From contig BDDC01001464.1 in NCBI GenBank assembly GCA_001662425.1, forward strand, positions 1 to 25,806: a DNA stretch of 25,806 nt, given 5' to 3'. Both the position numbers and the translations under genes were made by a program. The notes beneath the pieces were generated by a model. The model was not told the origin of the DNA. It ran no database searches and saw nothing but the letters and a program-made list of their open reading frames with translations. Positions 11,201 to 19,793 of this stretch are shown here, piece after piece; position 1 is the stretch's first letter, and the number at the start of each line of letters is the position of its first letter. The stretch is from Chlamydomonas sphaeroides. Taxonomy: Eukaryota > Chlorophyta > Chlorophyceae > Chlamydomonadales > Chlamydomonadaceae.

Positions 11201-11810
11201 AGGAGATTAAGCAAGAGCTTGTCAGCAGCCTGCCATCGTGCCATCTGATGTCTCTTGCTCTCGGCTCCCGCCGCAGGTCCGGGGCGTGTTTGCCCCCCGC
11301 AGCGTGGAGGCCCAGCTGCTCGCCGCCACACCGCCGGAGCAGCTGGCCGCCGTACGCAAAGAGGCCGAGGCTCAGGCCGCCGCTGCGGGCCTGCCGCAGC
11401 TGTGGGCCGACATCCTGGAGCGCCTGCGGGCCGAGCAGCTGACCGAGGGGGCCGCCGCTGTGACGACTGGCGAGGAGCAATCCGAGGAGCACACCGTCGC
11501 GCTTGCAGCCCGGGGGAGCTCTCTTGCGGCCCTGCCGAGGCGCAGCCTGGCCGATGGCGCGGAGGTCCAAGCCCCGGCCCTGGATGCGGCCGTTGTGACC
11601 TCGGTGACCTCGGTGGCCTTCCCGCGCGGCGGTGAGCAGCGGCGTGGGGCCTCCCCCGGTCTAGCCGGCTGGGTTCGGGCGCACCCGTACCTGGGGGTGG
11701 GGGCTGCACTGCTGGTGGGCAACGCGGCGGCGGTGGCGGTGCTGGCAGCGATGTCGGCGTGGGGCCTGCGCCGCAGGAGCCGCCGCAGGGTGCCGGCAGT
11801 GCTGCCCTAA
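56..11810 (+). CDS. Gene 1: large type I membrane (surface-type) protein, 5'-partial, 38 exons
   Basis: A multi-exon gene enters from the left edge and stops with TAA at 11808-11810. The 38 exons I could place join without a phase conflict and give about 1,529 residues. The start codon lies outside the window, so any signal peptide is not visible. The first third is charged and helical. The middle (about residues 600-1150) has around ten N-x-S/T sequons and many cysteines, as expected of a lumenal or extracellular region. One hydrophobic span lies at about residues 1490-1516 and is followed by the basic tail RRRSRRR and then the stop, which fits a type I anchor. I do not recognise a named family. 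A GQSKCPHEPGT-type motif at about 749-758 resembles a cysteine motif I associate loosely with very large surface proteins, without a name. No function is assigned. Exon blocks are listed separately. Confidence 0.85.
1291..1340. repeat. (GGCA)n-like simple repeat in gene 1 intron 4
   Basis: Interrupted GGCA/GGGGCA tetranucleotide tract, with four clean units near the right end. Confidence 0.8.
2416..3525 (+). CDS. Gene 1 exons 8-12
   Basis: Exons are 2416-2581, 2753-2838, 3154-3192, 3313-3359 and 3489-3525, encoding about residues 290-414. Exon 9 ends at a GC donor (AAG|GCAAGC at 2839). Exon 8 contains the first visible cysteine (FPQCIKST), and exon 9 carries two more (SCAGIGAEVCQ), which suggests the start of a disulphide-bearing, non-cytosolic segment. 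Exon 12 ends at CTG|GTGCGATG. That splice site was copied by a retroposon target-site duplication, described separately. Reading on past this donor meets TGA at 3532-3534, which supports the upstream donor as the productive one. Confidence 0.82.
2839..3153 (+). other. GC-AG intron (gene 1 intron 9)
   Basis: The donor is AAG|GCAAGC and the acceptor is CCGCAG|GCC. No GT donor nearby keeps exon 9 in frame with exon 10. A GC donor with otherwise perfect AG|GCAAG consensus is the known minor class of U2 introns. Confidence 0.75.
3534..3659 (-). mobile_element. Short retroposon copy 1, in gene 1 intron 12, with 11-bp target-site duplication
   Basis: A 126-bp insertion lies between identical 11-mers CTGGTGCGATG at 3523-3533 and 3660-3670. 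Its body (GGTTACGAC...CCGTGT) recurs near 16,820 and 21,520. The left end is an A-rich imperfect tandem of (A)TAGAA units. Read on the minus strand this is a 3' simple-sequence tail, (TTTCTA)n, as on LINE/SINE elements. Two hairpins are visible: 3574-3598 (8-bp stem) and 3621-3640 (7-bp stem). No clear tRNA A/B boxes are seen, so the class is open. It lies antisense to gene 1. Confidence 0.78.
3798..6683 (+). CDS. Gene 1 exons 13-21: WD/HT-rich middle region
   Basis: Exons are 3798-3931, 4149-4260, 4757-4849, 5081-5166, 5295-5364, 5708-5758, 6087-6234, 6388-6464 and 6637-6683, encoding about residues 415-687. Recognisable stretches are GIPGWDLRDNMHGTAWHSVW, GGTIEGVWHQTLDF and a glycine cluster (FQGGGGGGTGFW) at the end. 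The glycine cluster is probably a flexible linker. The Tyr/Ser/Thr/Gly-rich segment before it (SGGGGSYTYSYKTSSS) has the look of a beta-hairpin-forming or pore-lining stretch, but that is only an impression. The introns between these exons carry most of the repeats of gene 1. Family unknown. Confidence 0.82.
3969..4020. mobile_element. 52-bp insertion flanked by a 9-bp direct repeat, gene 1 intron 13
   Basis: The unit begins CCAGTGTTAGGTAGAACAGA. It sits between two copies of AGGTGTGAT at 3960-3968 and 4021-4029, which look like a target-site duplication. Its first 46 bp recur at 5431-5476 with one mismatch. It is too short to encode anything and is probably the end of a larger transposon or a truncated retroposon. 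Confidence 0.65.
5431..5476. repeat. Second copy of the 46-bp intronic repeat, gene 1 intron 17
   Basis: 45 of 46 bases match 3969-4014. The right flank continues into a different sequence with a local duplication. No clean flanking direct repeat is seen. Confidence 0.8.
5482..5597. repeat. Diverged direct duplication in gene 1 intron 17
   Basis: Two 37-bp units (5482-5518 and 5561-5597) share 31 positions, and both end in GGGAATGCGGTT. A weaker relative (GAGGGAATGGGGTT) starts near 4300 in intron 14, so this may be part of the same mobile family as the adjoining 46-bp repeat. Confidence 0.65.
6840..8299 (+). CDS. Gene 1 exons 22-28: cysteine-motif region
   Basis: Exons are 6840-6862, 6983-7095, 7259-7307, 7458-7540, 7667-7738, 7894-8098 and 8232-8299, encoding about residues 687-891. 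Exon 22 is a 23-nt microexon with a TAG acceptor. Without it exons 21 and 23 do not join in frame. Exon 24 ends at a GC donor (CAG|GCAAGG at 7308). Exons 24-25 join to give PIFDVLAGQSKCPHEPGT. Exons 27-28 carry four cysteines (KCSPRH, GTCDD, LQCFSRCPQ). The segment reads like beta-strand-rich extracellular domains, with sequons NRS and NAS. I cannot name the fold. Confidence 0.83.
7308..7457 (+). other. GC-AG intron (gene 1 intron 24)
   Basis: The donor is GCAG|GCAAGG and the acceptor is GCCGCAG|GC. The GC donor alone gives a phase-1 join that continues GQSKCPHEPGT. Confidence 0.75.
7378..7409. repeat. Four-unit 8-bp tandem repeat
   Basis: Units are GCCACCAA, GCCACCAA, GCCATCAA and GCCACTAA, inside GC-AG intron 24. 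Confidence 0.85.
8416..8515. repeat. 30-bp minisatellite in gene 1 intron 28
   Basis: Three exact 30-bp units at 8416-8445, 8446-8475 and 8476-8505, plus 10 bp of a fourth. Each begins GCCGCTGCGCTGCCGTACAC. The exact identity suggests recent expansion. Confidence 0.9.
8535..10159 (+). CDS. Gene 1 exons 29-35: sequon-rich, probably Ig-like beta domains
   Basis: Exons are 8535-8591, 8763-8846, 8949-9089, 9266-9329, 9443-9550, 9674-9796 and 9969-10159, encoding about residues 892-1147. N-glycosylation sequons are dense (NAT, NNT, NCT, NGS, NVS, NGT, NQS). Segments such as DPIYVDFSEPVDC and DVLLRLTGVADGAGN look like strands of bacterial-type Ig-like (Big_5-like) domains, in which a 'DP.i.v.FSePv' start and a 'l.G..D..GN' end are common. 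This comparison is from memory of the pattern and is moderate at best. Confidence 0.82.
10334..11810 (+). CDS. Gene 1 exons 36-38: acidic stalk, membrane span and basic tail
   Basis: Exons are 10334-10816 (483 nt, the second-largest), 10991-11122 and 11277-11810 (terminal, TAA at 11808-11810). They encode about residues 1148-1529. The region is rich in Ala, Glu, Asp, Arg and Gln and probably helical. The last exon contains a hydrophobic span (LGVGAALLVGNAAAVAVLAA) at about 1490-1516 followed by GLRRRSRRRVPAVLP and the stop. The positively charged residues directly after the span fit a cytosolic stop-transfer tail. Confidence 0.87.
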
Positions 11811-12715
11811 GTCCCCAGCCGGCGAGGGCTGTGGCTTGTGGCGTGTGGCCCTGAGCAAAGCAACCCACATAGATTCCCACTAGCTAGAAGATGGCTGCAC
11901 CTGGCATGCATGGCTATGGGATTTCTGGTACATGCGTGGGCGCGTGATGAGCTGCGTGCCTATGGTCTGTGCAAACGTACGTGCAGGCGTGCACGTTTCG
12001 GTGCTGAGGATAGGCCCCGGGGTCGTCGCAGCCCTACTTTCCCATTAATATGTGTGGATGCATTTGCGCTCCAGCTATGCTGCGTAGCCCTAGTCCGTCC
12101 GCGCGCTGAGCAGCTGTCCACGCCAGCGTCGTGCGGCTTTGAGGCGTGGCCGTGTGTGCATGTCAGAGGTCTAGCCGGGTCGTTGCCACCCCCGTGGTTA
12201 TTATGTCCTTGTGCTCAGTGAGCGTGTATGTTCAACTTCCGAATGATAGTTGCGGAGCCCGCCACTCGGTCCGCCTTGCGTGGCCCTTGGTCGCCGTGCC
12301 CTCCTTTCGACGCTGGGTCGCTGCGCAATGGGCCTGCTGCTGCTGAACTGATCGCCACGTGATGCCACGTATCGGACCCTGCTCGCTTGCGTGCGCCGGG
12401 ATCGCCGTATGTCTTTACATGAATGCTCAGGTGCTGTGCTGCGCCGGATGGCGGCAGGAGGTCGGGGTCGTTACATGCCTTCGTCGGTCGGCCGCAATGG
12501 AAACTGTGTGTGTGCTGCGCCAGGCGGTGCAGCCTTCGTTGTGCCGTAGCGCATGCGCGGCCCGCTCGTGTGTGTTTCGCTAGCAATGCTATTATTAGCG
12601 CGCGCAAATCGACGCATGCCGCTCGGCCCGTCAAACGCCCGCCCCCACTGTGCTCGACGCCCCTCCATTGTACATACCGCATGTACGTGGTCGATGTAAG
12701 CTGCTGCGTGCACTG
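11811..12715 (+). other. Probable 3' UTR of gene 1
   Basis: There is no coding signal after the stop. The base composition becomes less GC-rich with scattered A/T runs. The first TGTAA after the stop is at 12695-12699, so cleavage is expected about 10-20 bases later. A long 3' UTR is common in volvocine algae. Open frames on both strands here are short and unlike proteins. Confidence 0.5.
12695..12699 (+). terminator. TGTAA polyadenylation signal of gene 1
   Basis: This is the green-algal consensus TGTAA and the first occurrence on the + strand after the stop codon. The distance from the stop is long, so a transcript end would be needed to confirm it. Confidence 0.5.
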
Positions 12716-12719
12716 TACC

Positions 12720-14345
12720 TGCAAGGACCCTGGCTACGGCCGTGATCCTCCTGGCGGGAAGGGGCCCGGGCGGCACGCTTGCTTGCGTGAGGTGGCTCAC
12801 TTGCACCCAGCCACAACCTCGTGGCGCAGCACCCCGCCAGCGCCTGGAGAGTGTGACCATGCCGTACACGGCGCCGTACAGCGTCGTGCCACGTGTGAAC
12901 ATGGACACAAGAGCTCACAGTGCTCTGTGCCAAGCAACCGAGCGCTGGCTTGCACAGCGCGCCCTATCCGCGTGCCCGATGGCTGCCTGTTGGTTGCCAG
13001 ACGCCAAGCAGCGCTTCGCTAGACAGTCGGTCAACATTGGCTTGATTGGCGAGGTCCGTTTGCTTGGCGGCATTGAAGGCGCTGCGCCGCGGCGTGGGCG
13101 AAGGTCCCTCTTCACCTTATGGTGCGGTGGGGTATGGGTGCGAGCCACCTCACGCGAGCGTGCCCCGGCCCGGTCCGAGTGGCGGATCTCCAGAATCCGG
13201 CACGTACGGCGACGAGGACCCCGCCCTGGCAGTTCGACGTGGGTAATCACGGCAGCCAGGTCAGCGCGCGGCTGGCATCCGGCGGCGGCATGGCAGGCGG
13301 TCCGGGCGCTGAATCCGCCCACCCCACGCGGGGCCAGCCGTCCCCCTCACGAGCCTCCCAGAGCGAGTGTCGTGGGCAGCCGACGTCTATCTGCTGTTGT
13401 GCGGTGCGCGGCGCCTCATCCACCACAGGAGTGCTGGGGGGTATGGGGCAGGCATGCAGCCGTGTTCGTTCGGGGGCGGAGCGGGTCTGGGTGGCGGCCC
13501 ATCTACCCATCTCCCTGCACAGCACCTGCATACGCGGCCTGTCTTGCGAGCCTTGAGTACGTAGCGCAGCGCAGCGCCGTGCTCTCCTGCACCACGGCTC
13601 CACAGTCCTTCTACACTCATGTTGCATCGCACCGCACCGCGCCAATCCAACTCAGCGCCATCCATCGCTACCATCGTGCCATCGCACCATCGTACAGCGG
13701 CCGTCGACAACCGCAGCATAGCCAATCAAGTGCAGCGGCTTTGGTTTCGGGGCCCTGTTTTGTTGGGTCCGCACCCCGGCACCCTGCTTGTCCGTGGGCG
13801 CCCTGCTCCGTGCCGCATGCGTCGCACGCGTCCGGCACCCTCGCGGGCGCCTGCCCGCACTAACAGCCTCCTGCGGGCGGTAACCTGCGGGGGCTGGGGG
13901 GTGGTGACGGCCCCAAGCTAGTAACCGCCGTTCCGCCCGGCAGTGGCGAAGGGCCGCACAGGCGGTCTGGCGCCCGCGCTACCTTCCGCGCGCGGTGCGG
14001 GTTGCTGGTGGTACCCCCGACCGCGCCTCGCTCTGTACCCGCTGACAGCCTCGGCAACGGCCCCACCTTCGTCGGCCTGCTCGCCTACTTGCCAAGGGCG
14101 CACTCCCGGTACTGCCCGCCAAGACGCACGAGGCGTTCGGCGTGGCCACGTTGGGGCCTCGGCAAGGCGCGCTGGGTGGTGGAACCGGCGACCCCCCACC
14201 GGGGCATCCACCGAGCATGCCCGTACATCGCATCCTCGCGCGCTACACGAGCACGGGGGCGCGGTACACGAACGACTTCCAGTTCGTCTGGTTGTACGCA
14301 ATTTCCTGCGGCTTCCTGCGGCTGGAACTTGGTGCTGGGAGGCTG
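12720..14345. other. Intergenic, no supported gene
   Basis: Several open frames exist on both strands, as expected in GC-rich DNA with few stops. None has consistent composition, splice structure or a known motif. A short stretch around 14220-14320 reads YTNDFQFVWLYAISCGFL in one + frame and could be a relic of coding sequence, but its frame cannot be extended. Confidence 0.5.
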
Positions 14346-14438
14346 GCGGTGGCAGGTGGCGGCGATGGCGGCGGTGGCAGCGGTGGCGGCGGTGGCGGCG
14401 ATGGCAGCGGTGGCGGCGGTGGCGGCGGTGGCGGCGGG
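14346..14438. repeat. GGC/GGT/GAT trinucleotide repeat
   Basis: Interrupted (GGTGGCGGC)n tract. It reads as polyglycine, Arg/Trp or polyalanine depending on frame and strand, which creates long but meaningless open frames. Confidence 0.85.
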
Positions 14439-15296
14439 CACGTGCCGTGGCGCGCCATGGGCACGGTGGTGGGTGCCGCCCTCAGCCAGGGCAGGGGCCT
14501 GCATGCCAGCCGCGGGCCCGCGCCCACACCCGCGGGCCCTGTGTTCCCGTGTTGCCCAGACAGGGACGTGCTGCGGGGCGCCGGCTGCCACCAAGCCGCA
14601 GCGGCCGCGGCGTGTTGCAGGCTGACCAGAGCTGCGACTGTGGACGGAGACGTCCGGCGGCGCGCGGCGGCGGCGCACTGTCGGTGCGCTTCCGCCTTCC
14701 CCAAGCACAAAGCGGGCAGCTTTTGACCGCCGGCCTAAACAAGACTCCAGGCCTACGACACGGCCCGGGGAGGCCCGCTCTGGGCCGCTAGCATGGGCAC
14801 GCGCCGCGGTGCGGGACGCCCTGCCTGACTTGCCCCCAGCCACCTGCGCTCCGCCCCAACCCACAGGCCGCCGGCGGTGCCCACCGCCCACCTAGCTAGA
14901 CAGAACACAGGGCCCTAGCTGCCATGCCCAGCACCTTGCCCGCCTTGAGCGACAGCCTCGCCGTGGCTCGCCGCAGCGCGACTCGATGGGTGCGGGCGCA
15001 GCAGCCTGGGGACGGCCGCCGAGTGCCGTCACGAGGCCCTCGCTGCCGCACATGCCGCATTGCCCTCGCTCGCCTCGCCTCGACCCATGCCGAGGCCATT
15101 ACTCCCCAGCTGCAGCTGCAGCCGGTGGCGCATGCAGCGGCATGGCGGCGGCATCGCGGCGCGTTCACGTGGGTGCGGGTGCGGCCCGAGGACGGCCGCG
15201 GCTCGCGAGGCTGCGCTGCATCAGCATGCCCACACACCACCTGCCGCCTGCCGCCGGCGACCCCCCCGCCGGCGACCCCCCCCCCCCCGGCGACCC
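14439..15296. other. GC-rich intergenic DNA with a faint internal duplication
   Basis: No gene is supported. Segments starting near 14985 and 15169 share TGGGTGCGGG...GACGGCCGC and may be an old duplication. The right end is a CCGGCGACCCCCC tandem tract that runs into the assembly gap. Confidence 0.45.
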
Positions 15297-15695
15297 NNNN
15301 NNNNNNNNNNNNNNNNNNNNNNNNNNNNNNNNNNNNNNNNNNNNNNNNNNNNNNNNNNNNNNNNNNNNNNNNNNNNNNNNNNNNNNNNNNNNNNNNNNNN
15401 NNNNNNNNNNNNNNNNNNNNNNNNNNNNNNNNNNNNNNNNNNNNNNNNNNNNNNNNNNNNNNNNNNNNNNNNNNNNNNNNNNNNNNNNNNNNNNNNNNNN
15501 NNNNNNNNNNNNNNNNNNNNNNNNNNNNNNNNNNNNNNNNNNNNNNNNNNNNNNNNNNNNNNNNNNNNNNNNNNNNNNNNNNNNNNNNNNNNNNNNNNNN
15601 NNNNNNNNNNNNNNNNNNNNNNNNNNNNNNNNNNNNNNNNNNNNNNNNNNNNNNNNNNNNNNNNNNNNNNNNNNNNNNNNNNNNNNNNNNNNNNN
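15297..15695. other. Assembly gap (399 N)
   Basis: Run of N directly after repeats of CCGGCGACCCCC. Open frames that appear to cross it are artefacts. Confidence 0.98.
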
Positions 15696-15735
15696 GCCGC
15701 CCCGTTGCGGGCCATCCGGCGCCGTCTGAGCGCTT

Positions 15736-15955
15736 GGCTCGTATCTTACTCACCCAAGTCACCCGACGTGCTGGCCATTTGGGACTGAAGTCACCCGGGC
15801 TGGGTGACCTCAGGCGGCCGAAGGCTAGCGAAGTCACCTGAGATGCTTTTTGCTAGGCGCCACCGCCTTTTGCTCCACCTTGGGTGACTTCCCGGCCGCA
15901 AGGGGATGGGAAGTCACCCACCCCGGGTGACTTGGCAGCGGGTAAGCTTCGAGCC
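15736..15955 (+). mobile_element. MITE-like element, copy A
   Basis: This 220-bp unit has terminal inverted repeats. It starts GGCTCGTATCTTAC, and its end in reverse complement starts GGCTCGAAGCTTAC; CAAGTCACCC follows at both ends. Inside are further GTCACCC/GGGTGAC palindromes: a 9-bp stem at 15911-15933 and a 7-bp stem at 15790-15808. There is no coding capacity and no obvious target-site duplication. A related copy lies inverted at 17683-17952. Confidence 0.75.
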
Positions 15956-17682
15956 CTGGGCGGGTCTGACGGGGATGTGCTGCTGCTCCTTACCCATCGG
16001 CGGCCGGGCAGTGCGCTGGCTGTGGCAGGTGCAGGTGCAGGTGCGGTGGCGCTGCGTTGGCCTGGCGTCCGGCCGGGCCTCGGCGCTGCTCGCAGCCTGA
16101 GGGATGGGATCTGCGAATGGTCTGGGAGGGGGCGGGCGCCGACGCCTCGGCACGGTGAGGCGCGAGGGGCTTGTCACCCACGGTGCTGTGCGAGGCGGCG
16201 GCTGCGGATGCCCCGCCGGGCAGGCGGGCTCGGCAGTGCGCTTGTCGCGCGCCGGGGCCAGGAGGCCTCCTGGCCGGGGCCGGCCTGCGGGGCTGGCCAG
16301 CGCCTATGTCCCGATGGGGCCGCGGCCGATGGATGAGTCGTTCCAGAGGTGCAGGCAGCGAGGGTTGGGGCGGCGGCACCAAAGCGGCCCGCCTCTGGCA
16401 GCACTCCAGCAGCCGCCGCTTGCGGCGCGCGCCTCCCGCGGCCGGGCGGCGCCGGGGCGCGGCCCCATACATGTCCCCAGTCAGTCGCGGCCCTAGACCC
16501 GCCTCGACAGGTCAACAACGCTTCGACATATCTTATATCCGTCCTCTGCTCACGCTAGCGACCTGCGCGCAGCCACCCGGGGTCCCGCGCGCGCCATCTA
16601 AATAGAAAATCATGGATCGCGTCAGCCACTCATCACTCGAGGCAGCCCCCACCCTCGTGGACCGGGATTCATTCGGACGTCACCTGCCCCTCCCCCGGCT
16701 TGTGAGTGAATCCACTGGCGTCACATGAATTGTGTAATCCTGTCGCGTCAGCAATTGGTCGCGTCGCTAGGCCCCGCTAGGCCGACCCGCGCGTGCAAGA
16801 AACTAACGCCAAGTGCTAGAAATGGTTACGACGCGTGCAGGGCCCACGTCGTTTAATTAAGGAGGGTAGGCCGTGTGTTGGTCCGGCGGCGCGCAGAGTG
16901 AGGTGAGTACCGGCGCGGCGACGCCCCTGGGTTGCAGTGCGGCGCGGGCGGGGCCGGGAGGCCCGGGATGCCGGTTGGCGCAAATGGCGCTGGCACGCGA
17001 CGGGCCCAACGACGGGCCGCGACGGACGGGGGTGCGACGGGAGGCTTGATTGGACTAAGGCGAAGCCAACAGACGGAGGTCTTCCTGCGATGTTAGAGAG
17101 GAGATCATAGAGGAGGAACACGAAGGCAAGTCGGCAGCAAGCAGCGCAGTCTGGAACGAACGGGCAGGCGGACGGGGCCGCGCCCAAGAACGCAACGGGG
17201 CCGGCGACAGGGACACGACGGGGGCCCGCCAGCCGCCGGCGACTGGCACGCGTGCAATTGGTCCGACGGAGCCGCGATGGGGACGAGCGACGGGGCCGCG
17301 ACAGGGGTCGACGGCAGCAGCCGCCCGCCCGCGATGTTGTGGTCGCCCCCATTTGACCTGGGTGCTGCAGGCCGACGCGGGAAGCAACAGAAATACGCAA
17401 CGGAGACGGAGAAGCCGCCACGATTCCCGACGACCGGGTTGACAAAAAGTGACCGGGCCGCGACGGGGCCAGTGACCGGACGCCTCGGAGGTTGGTACGG
17501 GCGCGTTCGTTCCCCTGCCTCTCGTGCCGTCCCTGCTTGGGCATGCACGTGCATCCTCTGGTAAGCGCCTTTCCCAGTGACCGGGCCGCAGCAGGGCCGA
17601 CAGGGCCGGAGCAAAGCACGCAACAACGCAAAACATATCACACAACAGGCTATGGGCGATGGCACCGCTGTGGTGCCACCAT
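15956..17682. other. Segment between inverted MITE copies, no supported gene
   Basis: GC-rich. The minus-strand frames at 16816-17665 are long but overlap one another and contain no motif I recognise. Short direct repeats of GTGACCGGGCCGC occur near 17450 and 17580. A truncated retroposon lies at 16816-16878. Confidence 0.5.
16816..16878 (-). mobile_element. Short retroposon copy 2, truncated
   Basis: It matches copies 1 and 3 from CTAGAAATGGTTACGACGCG to CCGTGTGT and then diverges. Only one tail unit remains. Loss of the part that is 5' on the minus strand fits the 5' truncation usual for target-primed retroposons. The 25-nt hairpin region is at 16828-16852. Confidence 0.75.
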
Positions 17683-17952
17683 GGCTCGTATCTTGCCCGC
17701 TGTCAAGTCACCCAGGGTGGGGGACTTCCCCTCGCCTTGCTGGGCGGGGGAAAGGGGCGCGGGAAATGGGGTGGGGGAGGTACTATGACCCGCGCGAGGT
17801 GGCTCCAAAGACGGTAGCGCTTAGCAAATTTTGGCATTTCAGGTGACATTGTTAGCCTTCGGCCGCTTGAGGTCAACCAGCCCGGGTGAGTGCAGTCCCC
17901 GACGGCCAACAGGTCGGTGACTTGGGTGACCTGGGTAACTAAGATACGAGCC
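17683..17952 (-). mobile_element. MITE-like element, copy B, inverted relative to copy A
   Basis: This 270-bp unit starts GGCTCGTATCTTGCCCGCTG and its reverse-complemented end starts GGCTCGTATCTTAG. Read on the minus strand it follows copy A almost end to end (shared blocks CACCCGGGCTGG, GCGGCCGAAGGCTA, GTCACCTGA, TTTGCTA). A larger C-rich stretch in its centre accounts for the extra length. Confidence 0.75.
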
Positions 17953-18012
17953 CTGAGTGCCACCCTGGCGTTCTGAGCTACAGACACCACATACATGCCC
18001 TCAGCCCGGCAC

Positions 18013-18214
18013 TTCCCAGGTGACCCAAGATCCCCAACTGGTTAACGTTGTGTACTGGAGTCACCCTTACCAGGGTTGTCCATGTCCGGGAGTCACCCCT
18101 AGGGCAGCCGTCCATTTGATGAGGTGCTAGAGTCTGGCAAAGTTCACGGCCTGAACGAAGGGAAGGAAGGTCGTCGTCCGTACCGGGTAGCTTGGCAGCG
18201 GTTCGAAAGGAGCC
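18013..18214 (+). mobile_element. Decayed third copy of the MITE-like element
   Basis: CCCAGGTGACCCAAG...ACTGGAGTCACCC at the left and GCTTGGCAGCGGTTCGAA...GAGCCCTG at the right resemble the two ends of copy A in the same order and orientation. The terminal GGCTCGTATCTTA is not recognisable at the left, so the copy is truncated or degraded. Confidence 0.45.
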
Positions 18215-19301
18215 CTGCTAGCAGGTGCGTTGCGTAGTGTGTGACCCGGCTTCTTCAACAGACCAGCACTGAATCAGGTCAAGTTCGACCGCCACAACTA
18301 ACCACAACCCGACACGTTGCACAAGCAAGAAGACATCAAGACGCCTCGCAGCTAATTCACCCAGTTGTACACAAGGCGGGTGAAGCAAGTGCTTATGGCA
18401 TAGCGGATATATACCTTCATCGTGCCATGGCAGCGGAACCTGGTACTGCCCGGGTGACTGCCGGACATAGACACCCTGGACATCCCGTGCCACGTGCACG
18501 TGCCAGCCAGCTCGCGCTTGGCTTCAAGTTCGTGCCCAAAATGCACGTGCGCCCGTGCTTGGGGCAGACGTGTAGGTTTCAGGAACACAAGGAGAGTGCT
18601 GATCGCTCGCGGCTGCGTGCTGGCTGCGTGCTGCGTGCCCACCAGCGCACTGCGCGGATCCGTGGATATTTCAGTGTACGACCGAGAGGGAACTTCGGCC
18701 GACTGGCATGCACACCATGAAAACATCGCGACAAACAATCTGAGTTGCGCTTATTATATTGCATCGACTTATTGCAAGCATCGCAGCAGCAGCTGGCGCG
18801 AAATGTCTCAGCTCTCATGCGTTCTGTAGCAGACGACACGCCCACCGACCGACCATGGCCAAGACATTAAGTTTGCAAGCTAGGCAGCGCGGAGCTATGG
18901 CGCTAAAATTTGGTAAGGATGTTCATGCCGATCGTGAGAATGCTTCGCCTAGAGGCCATCGCATCACGCGCCTCTACCTACCATTTAATTCTGAGACCTG
19001 AGCAGCTCTTGTCATCGTATTGATGGAGGCGCAGCGCGCCATGAACGCTCCCAAGTCTAGCGCACGATCAACGCGACCACCAGCACAATGTATTTTATCA
19101 CAGCATGATACGTATGTGCAGCATCTGAAGCTCTTTTCTAGTTGGAAGCTGCCGCCGTCGCGACGATCGCTACTTTCGCGCTCTGCCTGGATGAACGCAA
19201 CCGCAAGTTGCTGCCAATAATTATGGCGGGAACGTGATGTTGCCTTGGGTTCGTGGACGGACCTCCTTTCCCGTCCGACATGTATGTCGGTTACATGGTA
19301 C
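18215..19301. other. Region upstream of gene 2: presumed promoter and 5' UTR
   Basis: Lower in GC than its surroundings. It contains AT-rich patches such as GGATATATACC near 18404-18414 and TTATTATATTGC near 18749-18760, either of which could serve as a TATA-like element. Nothing locates the transcription start. The open frames are short and have no recognisable motif. Confidence 0.35.
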
Positions 19302-19793
19302 ATGGCACTGAAACTGATGTGCGGCTTGCTGCCTCGTTTGTGTCACCCAGGTTGCCGATCACGGTCTGCACCTGCAAGACGGCGGGAATCGCAGCCTGCT
19401 GCTGCGCTTGCGTTGCTGGTCGCCCTGGTCGTGATGGTGTGCCCGTGGACATCGGCACAGCGACTGCAGCGTAGGTGCCTGTCGGTAGACATGGCGCGAC
19501 GCCGCAGTTGTACCTGCAGGAGGGTCCTACATGTCTTTTATTGTGGTGCTGGTGCCATGGGAGCAGCAAGGGGCACAGGGGTTTGGCTGCCCGCTGATGC
19601 CCCTTGGGGCATGTTCGTTAGGTTGATGGTGAGGACGGAGGACCTTCAAGCTCGTTCCCTGGCTGCCTCCTGTCCACCCCCCAGCGCCTTCGGCTAGCCT
19701 GCGCAATGAGTACGTGAGCACAGCTCTGGGAACGCCGCTGCGCGAGGGCAGCCTCACGCTTGCACAGGGCAATACCACACGAACGGTCTGCAG
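19302..19793 (+). CDS. Gene 2 exons 1-2: signal peptide and start of SRCR 1
   Basis: Exons are 19302-19474 and 19698-19793. Exon 1 encodes a basic stretch (PARRRESQ) followed by the hydrophobic core PAAALALLVALVVMVCPW and TSA|Q, a plausible signal peptidase site near residue 52. The n-region is rather long if translation starts at 19302. Exon 2 uses a TAG acceptor (GGCTAG|C) and begins SRCR 1 with REGSLTLAQGNTTRTVC. Confidence 0.75.

Noticed and set aside
14085..14891. Long minus-strand open frame of about 268 codons
   Set aside because: It is driven by the GGC/GGT repeat (polyalanine in this frame) and GC-rich DNA with few stops; no motif or splice context.
14896..15841. Open frames on both strands that appear to span the N run
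   Set aside because: They cross 399 unknown bases, and their right ends are translations of MITE copy A.
16816..17665. Three overlapping minus-strand open frames up to 271 codons
   Set aside because: Mutually overlapping in different frames, Arg/Pro-rich composition typical of shadow frames, and one begins in a retroposon copy.
18218..18499. Minus-strand open frame of 93 codons, considered as a retroelement fragment
   Set aside because: No recognisable protease, reverse transcriptase or integrase motif; the resemblance was only impressionistic.
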